From Lineus longissimus (lineage: Eukaryota; Nemertea; Pilidiophora; Heteronemertea; Lineidae), in the NCBI RefSeq assembly GCF_910592395.1, contig NC_088308.1:10119001-10183000 (forward strand): 64,000 nucleotides of DNA. Reading direction: 5' to 3'. The position numbers and the translations under genes were made by a program. The notes below the pieces were generated by a model that saw only the letters and a program-made list of their open reading frames with translations, was not told where the DNA came from and did not search any database. Of the stretch, positions 12,216 to 22,889 are shown one piece after another (position 1 is the first letter of the stretch; each line of letters opens with the position of its first letter).

Positions 12216-12620
12216 AGTAGTTAGTTTGAAATTATTAGTCTCCGCCATCGGCTGAGACTTTTGTATTAGGGTATTATTCTCTTCAAGAAATTATTCCAGC
12301 AAACTCTCGTCCCCAGGTGAAAGCTTTATATGTACATGAACACGGTAATGCATTGCAAAACATCGATAAAACGAGAGTGTCCATGAACTAAGAAGTCAAT
12401 CTGGGTTACAGCCGCGAAAGTGCTATGGGCATGCATAGCGCAATACATGTAAATTTTTAACCAATAAACCTCGCCATACCGGCACGATGACTGGTGCCCC
12501 GCGTTATGTGTATTACATATTGGCTGCACATATGGAGGAACGTAATGGATAAAGACCAGGGACTAGTCTCCACCATCGAAGCATTTTCTATAATACCGGT
12601 AAATAAAATATGATATATGG
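12216..12620. other. No gene seen
   Basis: Non-coding stretch between the SOCS-like ORF and the left LTR. ORFs that run into the LTR from here are chimeric and were not accepted. Confidence 0.5.
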
Positions 12621-12836
12621 CGCCAGTTAGGGTAGAACACAACGACAAAGCAACACCGATATCCAATCCAACGCAACTTTAATGTGAGACAAAATAAGCA
12701 CACGACCAACCAGTCGTCGGGCTGAACTTAGAGTGGCCTAACATACATACATGTACATGCATACACAAATAGTATTAGGGCAATTACAACAATACATAAA
12801 AGGGTGTTATTAACAACAATACCACAATTACTGGCG
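12621..12836 (-). repeat. 3' LTR of the gypsy-type element
   Basis: 216 bp, starting cgccagttaggg and ending attactggcg, so its ends are short inverted repeats (CGCCAGT/ACTGGCG). By eye it is identical to 17937-18152. Confidence 0.9.
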
Positions 12837-12912
12837 CAACCTCTTTTTCTTTTAGAAAGATGATAGTGAGAGTCCAATATATTCACGAATGATCATGAGA
12901 ATGAGGTTTGAA

Positions 12913-14670
12913 TTAGAAATGGCCGTAAAACTGCGTTTGCTTTCGATCACGGCAGGAGCGTCGCAGAGGTTGAGGGTCAGTGGACGCGGATATGCATGGT
13001 TCACTTTGGGTCGAAGGCTCGGCTATTTCCAGAGGAATCTCGGGAACGGGCGGTGGCGGTGGCGTCTGTATTGGCTCTGGGAGTTCGGATAAGGCACGTT
13101 CCGTCGCAGGTACGCACACGGTCACGTCGGAGTCGTCGTCGTCATCGTCATCTGTCGAGTACTTATAGTTTTTAGTGTCTAGAACTACCTGGCTTGGTAC
13201 CCTATAACACTCAGTTTTCTTGACCCGGTAAGATGCATTTCGCAGTTGAGAACCAACAAGCTTTCTGATATTGCACCAATTGTTGTCTAGTGACGTCAAG
13301 ATGTAACGATCACGAGATGCAGACTTGTTACGATCGGCGTAGAGGTACACGATGTCGCCGACTTCCCAATCCTGTATTGAACCAGTGTCGGAGGTGCGCG
13401 TGTTCGGAGCTTTTGACTTTTCGCTATGTGGGTGATTGTCTTTGCGCTTACTGTGTTGATTTCGGATCAAAGACTCGTCAGACATATTCAGCTGTCTGTT
13501 CGTGAACTGGTCACGTTGTAGCATCATTTCACGTGCGGAGAGGCCTCTTGAGCGGACGCGAGCATTTAGGGTTGCAGAGGCAATGGCTAGGGTCTTCGCG
13601 GAGATGCACCCACCTGTGGGGTCAGTTTTTAGCAACTCCAACTCTAATTCCTGGACAGCTTTTTCGGCTACCGGGTTTTTGTTGACGTTCTTTACTCTAC
13701 CAACTTCGATCGCGATTTTGAGTTCTGATAGCTGTTTGTCGCTGACTAAAGCTTTGAAGCCTGGCGCCGGGTCAACGCGAATTACAGCGTTAGGACCATC
13801 TAAGGGTCTAATATCAACACATAGGCGGATGAGACCATCGCGGAGTGATTCATGGCGCTCATCTTCGATAAGGGTTGACGTAGTGTATGACGTCACACAC
13901 TCTCTGAGGACAAGGATGAACTGCCTGTTGCACCTGATCACATCTGCAGCGAATGATACACCGACGGTGTCTGGCGGATCACAAGTACTTTGTTCCGCAA
14001 ACAAATGTGGGGTTTTCAAAAGCGATGCGCATTTGTGACAAGACTGAGCGACCTTTTCAATGGACTTGTCGAGATCCAAGGCGAAGAAGTAGCGGTGGGT
14101 AACCGACTTCAACTGATTGGTTGACGGATGGTCAAGCCTAACATGGAGAGCTGTCAGTAAGCCATCTAGTACCTGACGGGGAACGACTATTCGTTCACGC
14201 GTTGGGATGAGTGGTTCGTTCTGGGGTACAACCAAAAGACCGTCTTTTGCAATCGTCGCAGCGTTGAGGTAACGTTTCACGTCCTTACTGTTAGTTACCT
14301 TTTTGGAAGGGCGTGTACCTTGCTTCAGGTGCGCATGTGTGCGTCTTAAATCTGCGCACTCAGACTGGATCGATAGCCATGTCGACCTGCTGGTAAACGG
14401 GAGCTTGTGAATGCCGGACACAATGTCGGATACGTTTACAGGTACGCGTCGAACGACTGAGTCCTCGGTTTGTTTTACGAAACTGCAGATTTGGCAACCT
14501 TGCTCATCACATGGTGGGGCATTGCGGCTTGCAAAATCCGACTGCAGTATGGAAGAGCCCGATACATGGCGTATAGATACCTGGTATCTACTCGCTGTTG
14601 ACAGGAATGTGGTGACTCTAGGACTAGCAGAAAACTCACCGCGGCAGAGTTTCTCAAATGCTTGTAGCAT
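12913..14670 (-). CDS. pol: RNase H end and integrase of the gypsy-type element
   Basis: Continues pol after the frame break. It begins in the end of RNase H, passes an intact His/Cys zinc domain (H-x3-H-like around [14 protein letters not shown], then CHKC, about 14030-14140) and the integrase core with the D,D,E set ([21 protein letters not shown]). It then has a C-terminal domain with [16 protein letters not shown] and an acidic Asp run encoded by a GTC/ATC microsatellite near 13125-13155. It integrates the cDNA. No stop lies within it, so this portion is intact. Without the upstream part it lacks a natural start. Confidence 0.85.
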   Translation of the reverse strand: MLQAFEKLCRGEFSASPRVTTFLSTASRYQVSIRHVSGSSILQSDFASRNAPPCDEQGCQICSFVKQTEDSVVRRVPVNVSDIVSGIHKLPFTSRSTWLSIQSECADLRRTHAHLKQGTRPSKKVTNSKDVKRYLNAATIAKDGLLVVPQNEPLIPTRERIVVPRQVLDGLLTALHVRLDHPSTNQLKSVTHRYFFALDLDKSIEKVAQSCHKCASLLKTPHLFAEQSTCDPPDTVGVSFAADVIRCNRQFILVLRECVTSYTTSTLIEDERHESLRDGLIRLCVDIRPLDGPNAVIRVDPAPGFKALVSDKQLSELKIAIEVGRVKNVNKNPVAEKAVQELELELLKTDPTGGCISAKTLAIASATLNARVRSRGLSAREMMLQRDQFTNRQLNMSDESLIRNQHSKRKDNHPHSEKSKAPNTRTSDTGSIQDWEVGDIVYLYADRNKSASRDRYILTSLDNNWCNIRKLVGSQLRNASYRVKKTECYRVPSQVVLDTKNYKYSTDDDDDDDSDVTVCVPATERALSELPEPIQTPPPPPVPEIPLEIAEPSTQSEPCISASTDPQPLRRSCRDRKQTQFYGHF

Positions 14671-17600
14671 GGTTTACTGTCTGTCAAGACACAAGTGTTT
14701 TCTGTGGCTTGGATTATATAAGGACTAAAATGTTTGACAGCTGCTGCGATTGACAAAGCTTCGACCTCGCACGGTAGCCAAGTAGCTTGTCTGTCTCGTA
14801 GTTTTGCGCTAAAGAAACCGGCTAGGTGTACCTTGTCTGACTGAGTGACGTAGAGTGTAGCGCCTAGACCAGGTTTTCTAAATGCGCCGTCTGTTACGAT
14901 CCACAGAGTGTCACTTGGACGAGGTAGCGTGATAATGCGATTTGTTCCAAGTGTTTTCTCAGCGCTTTTGAAGGCTTCACACAGTTCGTCAGACCAAACA
15001 ATTTTCTCTTTGGACTCGCGACCGGCGGTAGCTTGGTCTAACAGAGTGAGTACATCGGAACATCTCGGGATAACGCGGGCAAGTACCTTATAGGCGCCAA
15101 TGAAAGACCTTAAGTCCTTCACTTTCTCTGGGAGATTGCAATTCGAGAGGGTTGCGATGCGATGGGGGCTAGCTTGGAGGGTACCCAGAGACCAGATCCA
15201 TCCAAGGATGGTTGTACTCTTAGGAGCGATAATCGTTTTCGGGGCTGAAAGTGCGAGACGATTGATATGCAGGACGTGTAGGAACTTCTTGAAGTTAAGG
15301 AGGAGCTCCTCTGGGGTGTCTCCACCGATGTAGAGGTCATCGGCTATTTTAGCTACGATGCCTTCTTGAATGAGGTGTCCTACAACGCGAGACATTAGTT
15401 CCTCAAGTGCTGTTTCAGAGCCGGGCATGCCCATCGCCGATCGAGTGTAGACACGAACGCCGCGGAATGGGGTACAAACACCACAGTATTTCATAGACTC
15501 TTGGGAGAGGGGAATCTGATAAAACGCGCTGGTGAGATCTGTAGTGATTACGTACTTCCACTTTGCGATCTGGCGCAAGGTTGAGTCCACGTCGGGCATT
15601 AGGGAGGGCTGGGGTTTGCTGTAGCGTCCCACGTCAGTAAAAGCGGTGACGAGCCGAAATCCGCCTTTGGATTTCTTTACCAAGAACGATGGGTTTAGAT
15701 ATTCCACGTTCACGCCTACGTCTTCAGGGCGTTTGAATACGCCTTGGTGTTCTAGGGTGTCGAACTTCTCTTGAAGCTCGAGTAATTGGTTACGCGCGTA
15801 CTGAGGGAGGCGACCCTTTCTCTGTGGGGGCTGTACCGGGCCCATGTTAACCTTAGCCTCGAACGGACCGGAAGCTCCGTTGTAACCTTTGAAGTTTGGG
15901 TCGAATACGCTGTCATATTCGTCTAGGGTCGAGCGGAATTTGGTGGCTATGTCGGGGGGTAGGATGTTATCAGGGTCAAGACTCACTGTAGCGGAGTGTT
16001 TTGAAGAGTCAGACTTAGCCCGTATCAGGGGTGTCTTTGTGCATCGCGTCGGCGCAGGATCTGTTTCCGGCACGAAGACGGGGCAAATCTGGCATATATG
16101 TTCGTTGCGTTTTAGGACAACGGGTTCGCTAGTAGTGTTAGGGATGCGGATTTTTCCTGCGATACTTGGTATCACGGCTGGACTAGGCCAAGTTTCTGTT
16201 GCGAGTCTGGCGTCTACCTTGGGTTCCAGAGCGAATTCCGAATCGGGGGGAATGTCGACCGGGGTGTCTATTTCAAGGAAGTCACCGGGCCAAATCGTGA
16301 CAGATTGGTCTGGAGCGCGGATTACGCATGAGCGAATTGCATGACGACCAGATGGTTCGGGTAGTGAGCCGTAGATGTACTTGGAGCCGACGCCTAGTCG
16401 GACCTCGCGTTTTGCAGGTCGGACGGAAACGTCATTATGTTCCATGAACGGGGTACCTCCAAGGATATCTACATCAAGGTTTTCAATGACAAGACCTTCA
16501 AAAAATAATGGTTGATCGTCTCTGGTGAATGTCAGCCTAGTTTCCCCAATGACTTTCAAAGGGGATGACCCGTCAGCTTGGTGGGCAGACTGTGAGCTTT
16601 TACGGATGTCTACGCCAAGTCTTTTAGAAGATGGCAAGCTGATGAGGTTCCCTGTTGCGCCAGTATCAATAGTGATGCGGGCGCCATGGTGTTCATAGAA
16701 ACAGTTTATGTAGGGTGACTGACGCACCTGGATTCTTTGGGCTGATGGGTTAAAGTCACAGCTACTCGGACCTTGAATGTCACTACTGCAATCAAAACTG
16801 GACACCTGAGGTTCCTGAGTAGTTGTGTCATAATCGGCATTGTCATTGTCAAGGATACTTAGTATCTGTCTTGCTCTTACCATGTAGCGGCGATCCTTTT
16901 CGGGGAGAAACTTGCACTCGCTTAGGAAGTGTCCCTGATCACTGCGACCCGCCTGTTTGCAAAGAGGACAAGACTTATCCCCTCTGCCGTCGAACTTTCT
17001 GCCTGATCTCCCTTGAGGGCGAAACGAATTGGTTTTAGGAACGGATTGGTGTGATGCTGCGGCACGCATCACTTTAGCACTTTCGTTCGTACGTATTTCG
17101 TCCAGTAGAGAATCGAGGGCTTGGGAGATCTCCGGTTTTAACGATGATAGGGTCCTCGATCTTAGCTCGGTCCCGTAACGTTGTTTAACGAGTTTGGGTA
17201 ACTCCGGGTTGATGAGTCTGAGCCACGTAAGTACTACCATATTCTCGAGAGAAGGTGAGAGCTCTTCATCTTCGGTCATGACAGACCTGTGGTGAGATAA
17301 GCCGTTCGCTTTTAGTAGATTGTCCTCGACGAAGGCCGCGAGCCGTTGGTATAGGTCCTCTGGTCTTTCGTCAGGCCCTAGTTGAAAGTCGGCCAGATCA
17401 AGGAAATGGCCACCCGTTGTCTGGAATCCAAAGTGTAATCGGATAGTTTGCCAAATGAGATCGGTGGATGTGGAGTTCTTCACTATAGTATTCCGGGAAA
17501 TAATTGGACAGAAGTTCGCTATTTGACCTAACATTAGTTCTAACATGGACACCTTTTGTTGGGCAGTCCACCTGGAACCTTCAGGTACGGTTGCTGGGTC

Positions 17601-17804
17601 ATCCTTGAACCCGCGAACCGGTTCAGTCTTGGTTTTCTTGCCCCAAGTCATACCATCCACCAGAAATTGGGCAAAGTTTGCATCAAGGGATAGGGTGTAC
17701 ACTAAGTTCTGTTTCCAGTTCTCGAACGAACTTATCGTCTCGTTTTTGGTCAAGCACCACTGTTTCGGCGCGCGTTGCATGATGTAATTGGAAATTCGGA
17801 TCAC
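14475..17804 (-). pseudogene. gag-pol: gag-pro-RT-RNase H part of the gypsy-type polyprotein
   Basis: About 1,100 codons; the first ATG in frame is at 17780. Domains in order: Gag-like region; a zinc-knuckle-like CPLC-x9-H-x4-C near residue 285; retropepsin motif DTGA (about 16660); reverse transcriptase with [19 protein letters not shown] and catalytic IADDLYIG (about 15340); RNase H with VTDGA, E in CEVEAL, and LTDSKPC. The frame is lost close to 14676, inside RNase H; the proper continuation lies in another frame (12913-14670). It looks like one missing base, but a designed frameshift cannot be excluded. The C-terminal residues after the break are out-of-frame translation. Confidence 0.85.
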
Positions 17805-17918
17805 TTGATATGTACGAATCCGGTGAAGATACGGTGCACGTTAGCACTGTGCCGTGTTTTGCGATTGTCCTACCGCCGTTAGAGTATCGTTCACTCGTAG
17901 GCACGGTTTTTGGGTTCG

Positions 17919-17936
17919 AAGGAACCGCTGCCACCA
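17919..17936 (-). promoter_or_regulatory. Primer binding site, tRNA-Leu type
   Basis: Immediately inside the 5' LTR the minus strand reads TGGTGGCAGCGGT. This is complementary to the 3' end of an animal tRNA-Leu acceptor (ACCGCTGCCA plus CCA), so minus-strand DNA synthesis would be primed by tRNA-Leu. Confidence 0.75.
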
Positions 17937-18152
17937 CGCCAGTTAGGGTAGAACACAACGACAAAGCAACACCGATATCCAATCCAACGCAACTTTAATG
18001 TGAGACAAAATAAGCACACGACCAACCAGTCGTCGGGCTGAACTTAGAGTGGCCTAACATACATACATGTACATGCATACACAAATAGTATTAGGGCAAT
18101 TACAACAATACATAAAAGGGTGTTATTAACAACAATACCACAATTACTGGCG
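17937..18152 (-). repeat. 5' LTR of the gypsy-type element
   Basis: 216-bp partner of 12621-12836. Transcription would run leftwards from here. Its inner edge abuts the primer binding site directly, which fixes the LTR boundary. Confidence 0.9.
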
Positions 18153-18946
18153 TGGAGTTTATGGGCTATGAAATAAGAAAAACGGCAGTGAATTAAAGCA
18201 GCTGAGTTTCAAGAATGTGTTCTTCCCTTCTGGACACTTTATTTTGCCTTGATCAGTCGTACTTCGCACATAAACCATCGCTCCGCTGAAGTGAAAGTGC
18301 GATGTTTTTGGTTTGTTTTTGTCAACATGCATGGCTGTGTGCATTCACGGCTGATCGACCATGCACTGGATTTCGGTCTGAGAACATTTTTAGTTCCTGG
18401 ACGTATAGTTAGTCCACGTTATTCGGTGAAAATGTGCTGTACCGACTTGGATCTATAGCAAACTGCAAACCTAATCGCAATCATAACTATTGTCAATGAT
18501 ATATATTGCTTGAAATACACCAGCAATCAATAAACAAAATTAATATTATCTATTTATTTATTCATTTATTCCTTCCATTCATACGAAGCGCACATTCAAC
18601 TGCGGCTTCACATCCCTTCCTCAAGGGCTCATCTCAAAATGTCCTTATGAAAAAGACGACACAATTCGGTCTCCCCCTTCACCCCTCCCCGCTCTTGCAA
18701 CAAAGCTAAACAAATGTCCCATAATTCTTCAGAACATAAATTTATATCACTCTCAACCCCCTCCCTACCACTAACACCACATTATTTCGTCTTTTCCCCC
18801 TCCAATCAACCGAATCGATCGTCTTATCCCAACATCCAATCTCACCCAGACAATTTCTCAATCCCCCTTCCATTCACAATGCGAACAATACCCCTACAAT
18901 GAGGCGGAGACTCCAGAGTCTGCTAAGACTCAACTGACAATTCTAG
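18153..18946. other. No gene seen
   Basis: AT-rich, with a C/T-rich stretch at about 18590-18900. Small ORFs here have no recognisable features. Confidence 0.5.
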
Positions 18947-19149
18947 TTGTATAAGCATTGATAGAACCTTTTTCGTAGTAGATCGAATAGAGAAGAATAA
19001 TATTGTCTAGAATAATTTTAAAAGCCCCGTAATCTATTCGATTCATCGGTTTGCTCACAGCCGGGTTGGTGGTGTCGAATCCCGGGATGGTGTAGAATCG
19101 TATTATGAACATTTTTATCTTCATCGGAACTGAACAACAGTTGTATTTA
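18947..19149 (+). repeat. Direct repeat X-a (partner at 41549-41743)
   Basis: About 203 bp that reappear with few changes and an 8-bp indel directly to the right of element 1. It contains aatagagaagaataatattg and ends at cagttgtattta. It marks the left part of remnant element X and the place where related sequence resumes after element 1. Confidence 0.9.
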
Positions 19150-19359
19150 CTCTGGGAACGCGCTCAAGATCTGGAGCCAACCGAAAGGGCCGCTAAGGGA
19201 TTCAGTTCGACAGGGTCTTTATGTCGACATTCGAAAGAAGAAACGTGTATTCCCAATCGATATCTATATACTAGTGTGAATCTGATGACTAAAAAGACCC
19301 TTCAATTGTCACTCGGAACATCTATAGTCTATGTCTATACCCTTTTAATTCGATTCTAG
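19105..19359 (+). CDS. Unrecognised small ORF in remnant X, 84 codons
   Basis: Starts with an ATG inside repeat X-a; the same first 15 residues, with one substitution, are encoded at 41703 before that copy is cut off. The N-terminus is hydrophobic (MNIFIFIGTEQQLYLLW) and the rest is mixed. The conserved start in two copies is weak support for a real gene. No family is recognised. Confidence 0.25.
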   Translation: MNIFIFIGTEQQLYLLWERAQDLEPTERAAKGFSSTGSLCRHSKEETCIPNRYLYTSVNLMTKKTLQLSLGTSIVYVYTLLIRF

Positions 19360-19463
19360 TCCAGGAGAAAGACATGGTGTTATTTTGAAAAGCGGACGCC
19401 GATCCCTCCTCCTGTGCTCAGCTGCTGGTGCATGGATGTGGACACCTTCACCCCCCCAAGTAG

Positions 19464-21628
19464 CGCGTTTTCGTTCTGCCGACAAAAGTCCATGCCAGAG
19501 ATCTGTTCATTTTCAATTGTGAGCTTGCTTTAGCAAAGGGGGCAGAATACGATGACAATTTATTTGAATTTGCATTTACTCAATATAGAAAATTCGAACT
19601 TGAACTGGGTGTCTACAAAACCAAGACCCAAGACCCAAGACCTACAAAACCAAGACCCCCACCTACAAAACCAAGCCCCCCCCCCCCACCTACAAAACCA
19701 AGACCTACAAAACCAAGACCCTTGTTAGCTCATTTTGTGATAAATGCCAGTGATGTGCTATTTTTTAATTAGTGGCACAAGTCTCTTTTGAACAACGAGG
19801 AAAAAGTATTTTGAATGAGTGTTCAGACAAAACGTTTTTCACCCAGGTAGATGGCAAATAATACATCCTGCATGTAGGGTATGTACGGTTAAACCTCGCA
19901 TGGCTACCTGGAGTCGATGGAGAGCAATTAAATTAGTTACACCTCCTGCTGAGACAGATTCACGGCATCATAAGCTGTGAAGTCAACAAGCAGTGGACTT
20001 CAAACACCTAGAGGTCAACCACCCTTTTATGTTTATCCACCACATACATGATGAGCTGGTAAATTTCTGCCCAGAACTATATCTGTTACAATGATTAATT
20101 TGTTTACACGGTGCGTTGGTGAGGGGAGGTTTGGTTCTCTTTGATCCCAAGGGTACTCCTATTAAACTAGGTCAGGATAGTAAAGCTTACATAACATCAA
20201 AGTCATATCATGAGAAGTCAAGAGGCATTTGTTACCAGTTTCCACATAGCTATGCTGTAGTGAGTACCGTTGTTTTTCTCTTGTTTTGGATAGTAATGCT
20301 TGTATAACATAACGAAAGGATGCCATGTATTGTGTAACTTTTAAAAGCTTTCAATTAACAAAAATAAATTTGCATATGACACAGAAACATATCGTCAGTT
20401 TTTCATTCATGGTCTCCTTAGCTATTATTTTCTGAAATCGGTGCATGACAGAGCTGGGCCCAGGTGCTCAATCGGCGTGAAAGTAACCGCAAACGTTAGA
20501 GCTGACGCTGGTTTTAAAATCTCACTTATGTAACCATTGAATATCATCAAATTGGAAAATTTGTGTTAAGTTCACAGTAGTCTTGAATTTCATACCATTG
20601 TAGCTAATACCAACTCTCCAAGTAGTGAGATTTTAAAGCCAGCGTTAGCGCTAACGTTGGCGTTAACTCTGACTCAGCAACCGGGCCCTGTACCGTAACT
20701 GTAAATGGTGCCCACAGCAGACCAGTTGGATATAGAAGCTATGGAACCAGCTCCCCAACCCACCCCCTACTTTACCTTGGAAGCAAATCCCCGAGAAAAG
20801 ACGTGAAAAGAAATTATCATTCAATTCTCATATCACAAAACGTCGCCGTCATCTACAGGGTGTCCGGGAAAGTGTGCGGAGTGTAAAAGTAGAAAATGTC
20901 CCCCTGGAAAAAGTGTCCGGCCCTATTGTATTATGCCATATGCTATAGAGGCCATGACCGTCAATAGCTCATCGGCGATTAAAGTGCTCATTATAATCCT
21001 TTGTTTCCTGGACATTCTATCCTAGGAAATTTTATAATTCTACACCGGTCCACAATGGTAAATAAATTGTGGTTCTGGACTCTGCAAACTTTCTGGGACA
21101 CCATGTATAATTTGCAAGTTGGGCTGGGCAGGACAATGCCTTCTTGCATGTCCTGTTGGTTGGCACCAGTGGATAATGTCCCTGTGACAGAGAAATGCGA
21201 GAAATAATCACACATATGAAAAATATGGAAACCAGGGCAAGGAGCAGGGCCTGGTTACCTGGCCCTGATCTGCAAATCTGCAAATCAGTTTGGATTATGC
21301 TTGTTGACGGGTCTTGGGTTTGTAGATGGGGGTCTTGGTTTTTTAGGTCTTGGTTTTGTAGATGGGGTCTTGGTTTTGTAGGTCTTGGTTTTGTAGGTGG
21401 GGGTCTTGGTTTTGTAGGTCTTGGTTTTGTGGGTCTTGGGTCTTGGGTCTTGGTTTTGTAGACACCCAACTTGAACTTTATCCCCCCTTCGCGGAGATCT
21501 TGAAGAATATTAAGCAAGAACTACAGTCTAAAGAATTCGTGGAGTTTGATTTGCTCGAGGCAAACCTCATCCACGCATACCTCAAGACGCTTTACGTTTT
21601 ATCCAGAGCCGGCATGACCGCAGTTTGA
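19464..21628 (+). pseudogene. Gene of remnant X split by a transposon
   Basis: Coding sequence 19464-19606 and 21478-21628, separated by an inserted transposon (19607-21467). Removing the insertion and one copy of the 10-bp target duplication leaves one continuous frame, strong evidence that both parts were one gene. The N-terminal start is not clear (TAG at 19461-19463). The product is helical and Leu/Glu-rich, with LFIFNCELALAKGAEY upstream and YPPFAEILKNIKQEL downstream. No family is recognised. Confidence 0.6.
19607..21467. mobile_element. Non-autonomous DNA transposon with repeat-built TIRs and 10-bp target duplication
   Basis: Terminal inverted repeats start GGGTGTCTACAAAACCAAGACC on both ends (19607 onward; inverted up to 21467). 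They are built of many copies of a ctacaaaaccaagacc-type motif (19607-19725 and 21305-21467). AACTTGAACT flanks both sides (19597-19606 and 21468-21477). A 9-10 bp duplication is usual for Mutator-like elements, but the TIR gives no certain family. The 1.6-kb interior has only small ORFs and no transposase I recognise. Confidence 0.75.
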
Positions 21629-21652
21629 CTTTACAAATCACCCATTGAAATA

Positions 21653-21964
21653 ATGTCTAAATCAGTGGATATATACTGTTGCTGCGGACTATCTACCCCC
21701 AAAAAGTTATCGGATGTCTTCAGGAGATGTCTCTTCGGACATTTATGTTCAGCTTGCGCGCCCAATGGTCCTTGTATTCGCAATCTGTGAGCAGGTTTTT
21801 CCAACGCCGCTTTCTCGAAAGATAGGCGACAGGAAGGAGAATGCGAGCTAGACGCTGCCATGTTCGATGCCCTGAAGGACATCTGGACACACCGGGTTGG
21901 GTCCAGTCGGGTGAAAAACGAAAGCTTGGTTCTTAACCAATGTGAGCCCGGCCCTTTGAAGTAG
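21653..21964 (+). pseudogene. Small Cys-rich (RING-like) protein of remnant X
   Basis: The ATG at 21653 opens 45 codons to a TGA at 21788-21790; the same frame then stays open to a TAG at 21962-21964. The first part has CCCG, C-x-FGH-x-C-x2-C and GPC, an arrangement seen in treble-clef/RING zinc modules with a short C-terminal half. Either it is a 45-residue zinc protein or a longer gene with a premature TGA. It follows the split gene by 24 bp, which suggests a compact virus-like gene order. Confidence 0.4.
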
Positions 21965-21978
21965 TTAGTTTGAAATTA
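21949..21978 (+). repeat. 30-bp sequence shared with 12205-12234
   Basis: cggccctttgaagtagttag and the following 10 bases occur at both places, each at the 3' end of an ORF. It is the last X sequence before element 1 and includes the target duplication. Confidence 0.85.
21973..21978. other. Target site duplication AAATTA, left
   Basis: Identical hexamer at 41543-41548; 5-6 bp duplications are the rule for Polintons. Confidence 0.9.
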
Positions 21979-22223
21979 AGAATATATGTATTGTGGTGGT
22001 AGGAATCTAGGTTATGTTTTAGGCCCTTTGACCAAAGCCCTTACAGGGCTTGTGCCCCAAATTAGCCTACAACCCCAAAGAACCAATCTACCACAATACA
22101 TATATTCTATCATTCTTCAGTGAAGCGTTGCAATGAAAATGGTTCATTCATGAGATTCCCAGTGAAGCGTTGCAATGAAATGGTCAGTGAAATGGTGAGG
22201 GAATACTAGAGCTCAATGGGTTA
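21979..22223 (+). repeat. Left terminal inverted repeat of element 1
   Basis: 245 bp, starting AGAATATATGTATTGTGGTGG. It matches the reverse complement of 41298-41542 except at two positions. Its outer 130 bp (21979-22108) are themselves an imperfect palindrome whose outermost 19 bp are perfect, with a central AAGCCCT-TAC-AGGGCTT hairpin. Inside it are two copies of gtgaagcgttgcaatgaaa. Confidence 0.97.
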
Positions 22224-22889
22224 ATGTAATCATGACTTACTGTATTCCAACAGAAAGTACACGTCAATAGCTTTCCAAGGATACCTTATCAAGGCAAATA
22301 TCCGTTAAAAAATAGCAGAGAAATTGACCCTATTCCCATGCCACACTGAATGAGATATCACATGACAGCTGTGATGCGCATAATCAATAGGCGCTCTTAT
22401 TACCTTAAACAGATGTTACTTTTAAATAGGCATAAATATTATTGATCTAAATAGAAAGTTCAAAAGCCTAGTGGGATAACATATGCTTACCACGCAGAAT
22501 ACCCGGGTTCGAGTCTGGCCTATGTCAAGCTTGTTTAGATAGATGTTACAATGAGAGATGTCGCAATCGGTTCTGGTCAACAAGATGGTAGTTTGTGTTT
22601 GTACATAGCAACCATCCTTCTCTCAGGGATCGTTGTTAAGGACCAAAATGCGCATGACTGAATTGTTAATGAGAGCCGATCAATATTACAATAGTTTATC
22701 AATTACCATATGTGGCATAAAGCCACGCTCCATGAATTTTAGAGGCCTTAATTTTGCCTGGAAAAAGTAGTGTATTGTAAGTATTGTAAGTATTGTACAC
22801 TGTACATTCGTTTCCCTGCATTTTACCTGATATATGATGTTGGCACTGTTCACTGCATGTACATAATTTTACTAGTAAATAAATAGAAA
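22224..22889. other. Leader region of element 1, no gene seen
   Basis: About 670 bp between TIR and the capsid gene. It includes a weak tRNA-like relic at about 22455-22525 (cctagtgggataac and gggttcgagtc) whose arms do not pair well. It probably holds the promoter of the rightward capsid genes. Confidence 0.4.

Larger units (their letters stand above)
12621..18152 (-). mobile_element. Ty3/gypsy-type LTR retrotransposon, full length, minus strand
   Basis: Two direct repeats of 216 bp (12621-12836 and 17937-18152) that I read as identical flank a minus-strand gag-pro-RT-RNase H-integrase region. The domain order (RT and RNase H before integrase) is that of Ty3/gypsy elements. A primer binding site matching the 3' end of tRNA-Leu adjoins the 5' LTR. 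Identical LTRs indicate a very recent insertion. Flanks share only TGG (12618-12620 and 18153-18155), so the target duplication is short or unclear. A single frameshift splits pol. Confidence 0.92.

Noticed and set aside
12457-12666. Minus-strand ORF starting in the left LTR
   Set aside because: Chimera of LTR and flanking DNA; a similar ORF (17683-17982) starts in the other LTR and runs into the gag region in the wrong frame.
13502-14038. Plus-strand ORF of 178 codons
   Set aside because: It is the antisense shadow of the integrase coding region and has no features of its own.
21195-21628. Trp/Gly-rich ORFs over the transposon's right end
   Set aside because: They translate the ggtcttggttttgtag repeats of the TIR and are not genes.
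22455-22525. tRNA-like sequence in the leader of element 1
   Set aside because: It has a passable A box and gggttcgagtc, but the T stem and acceptor do not pair, so no tRNA gene is claimed.
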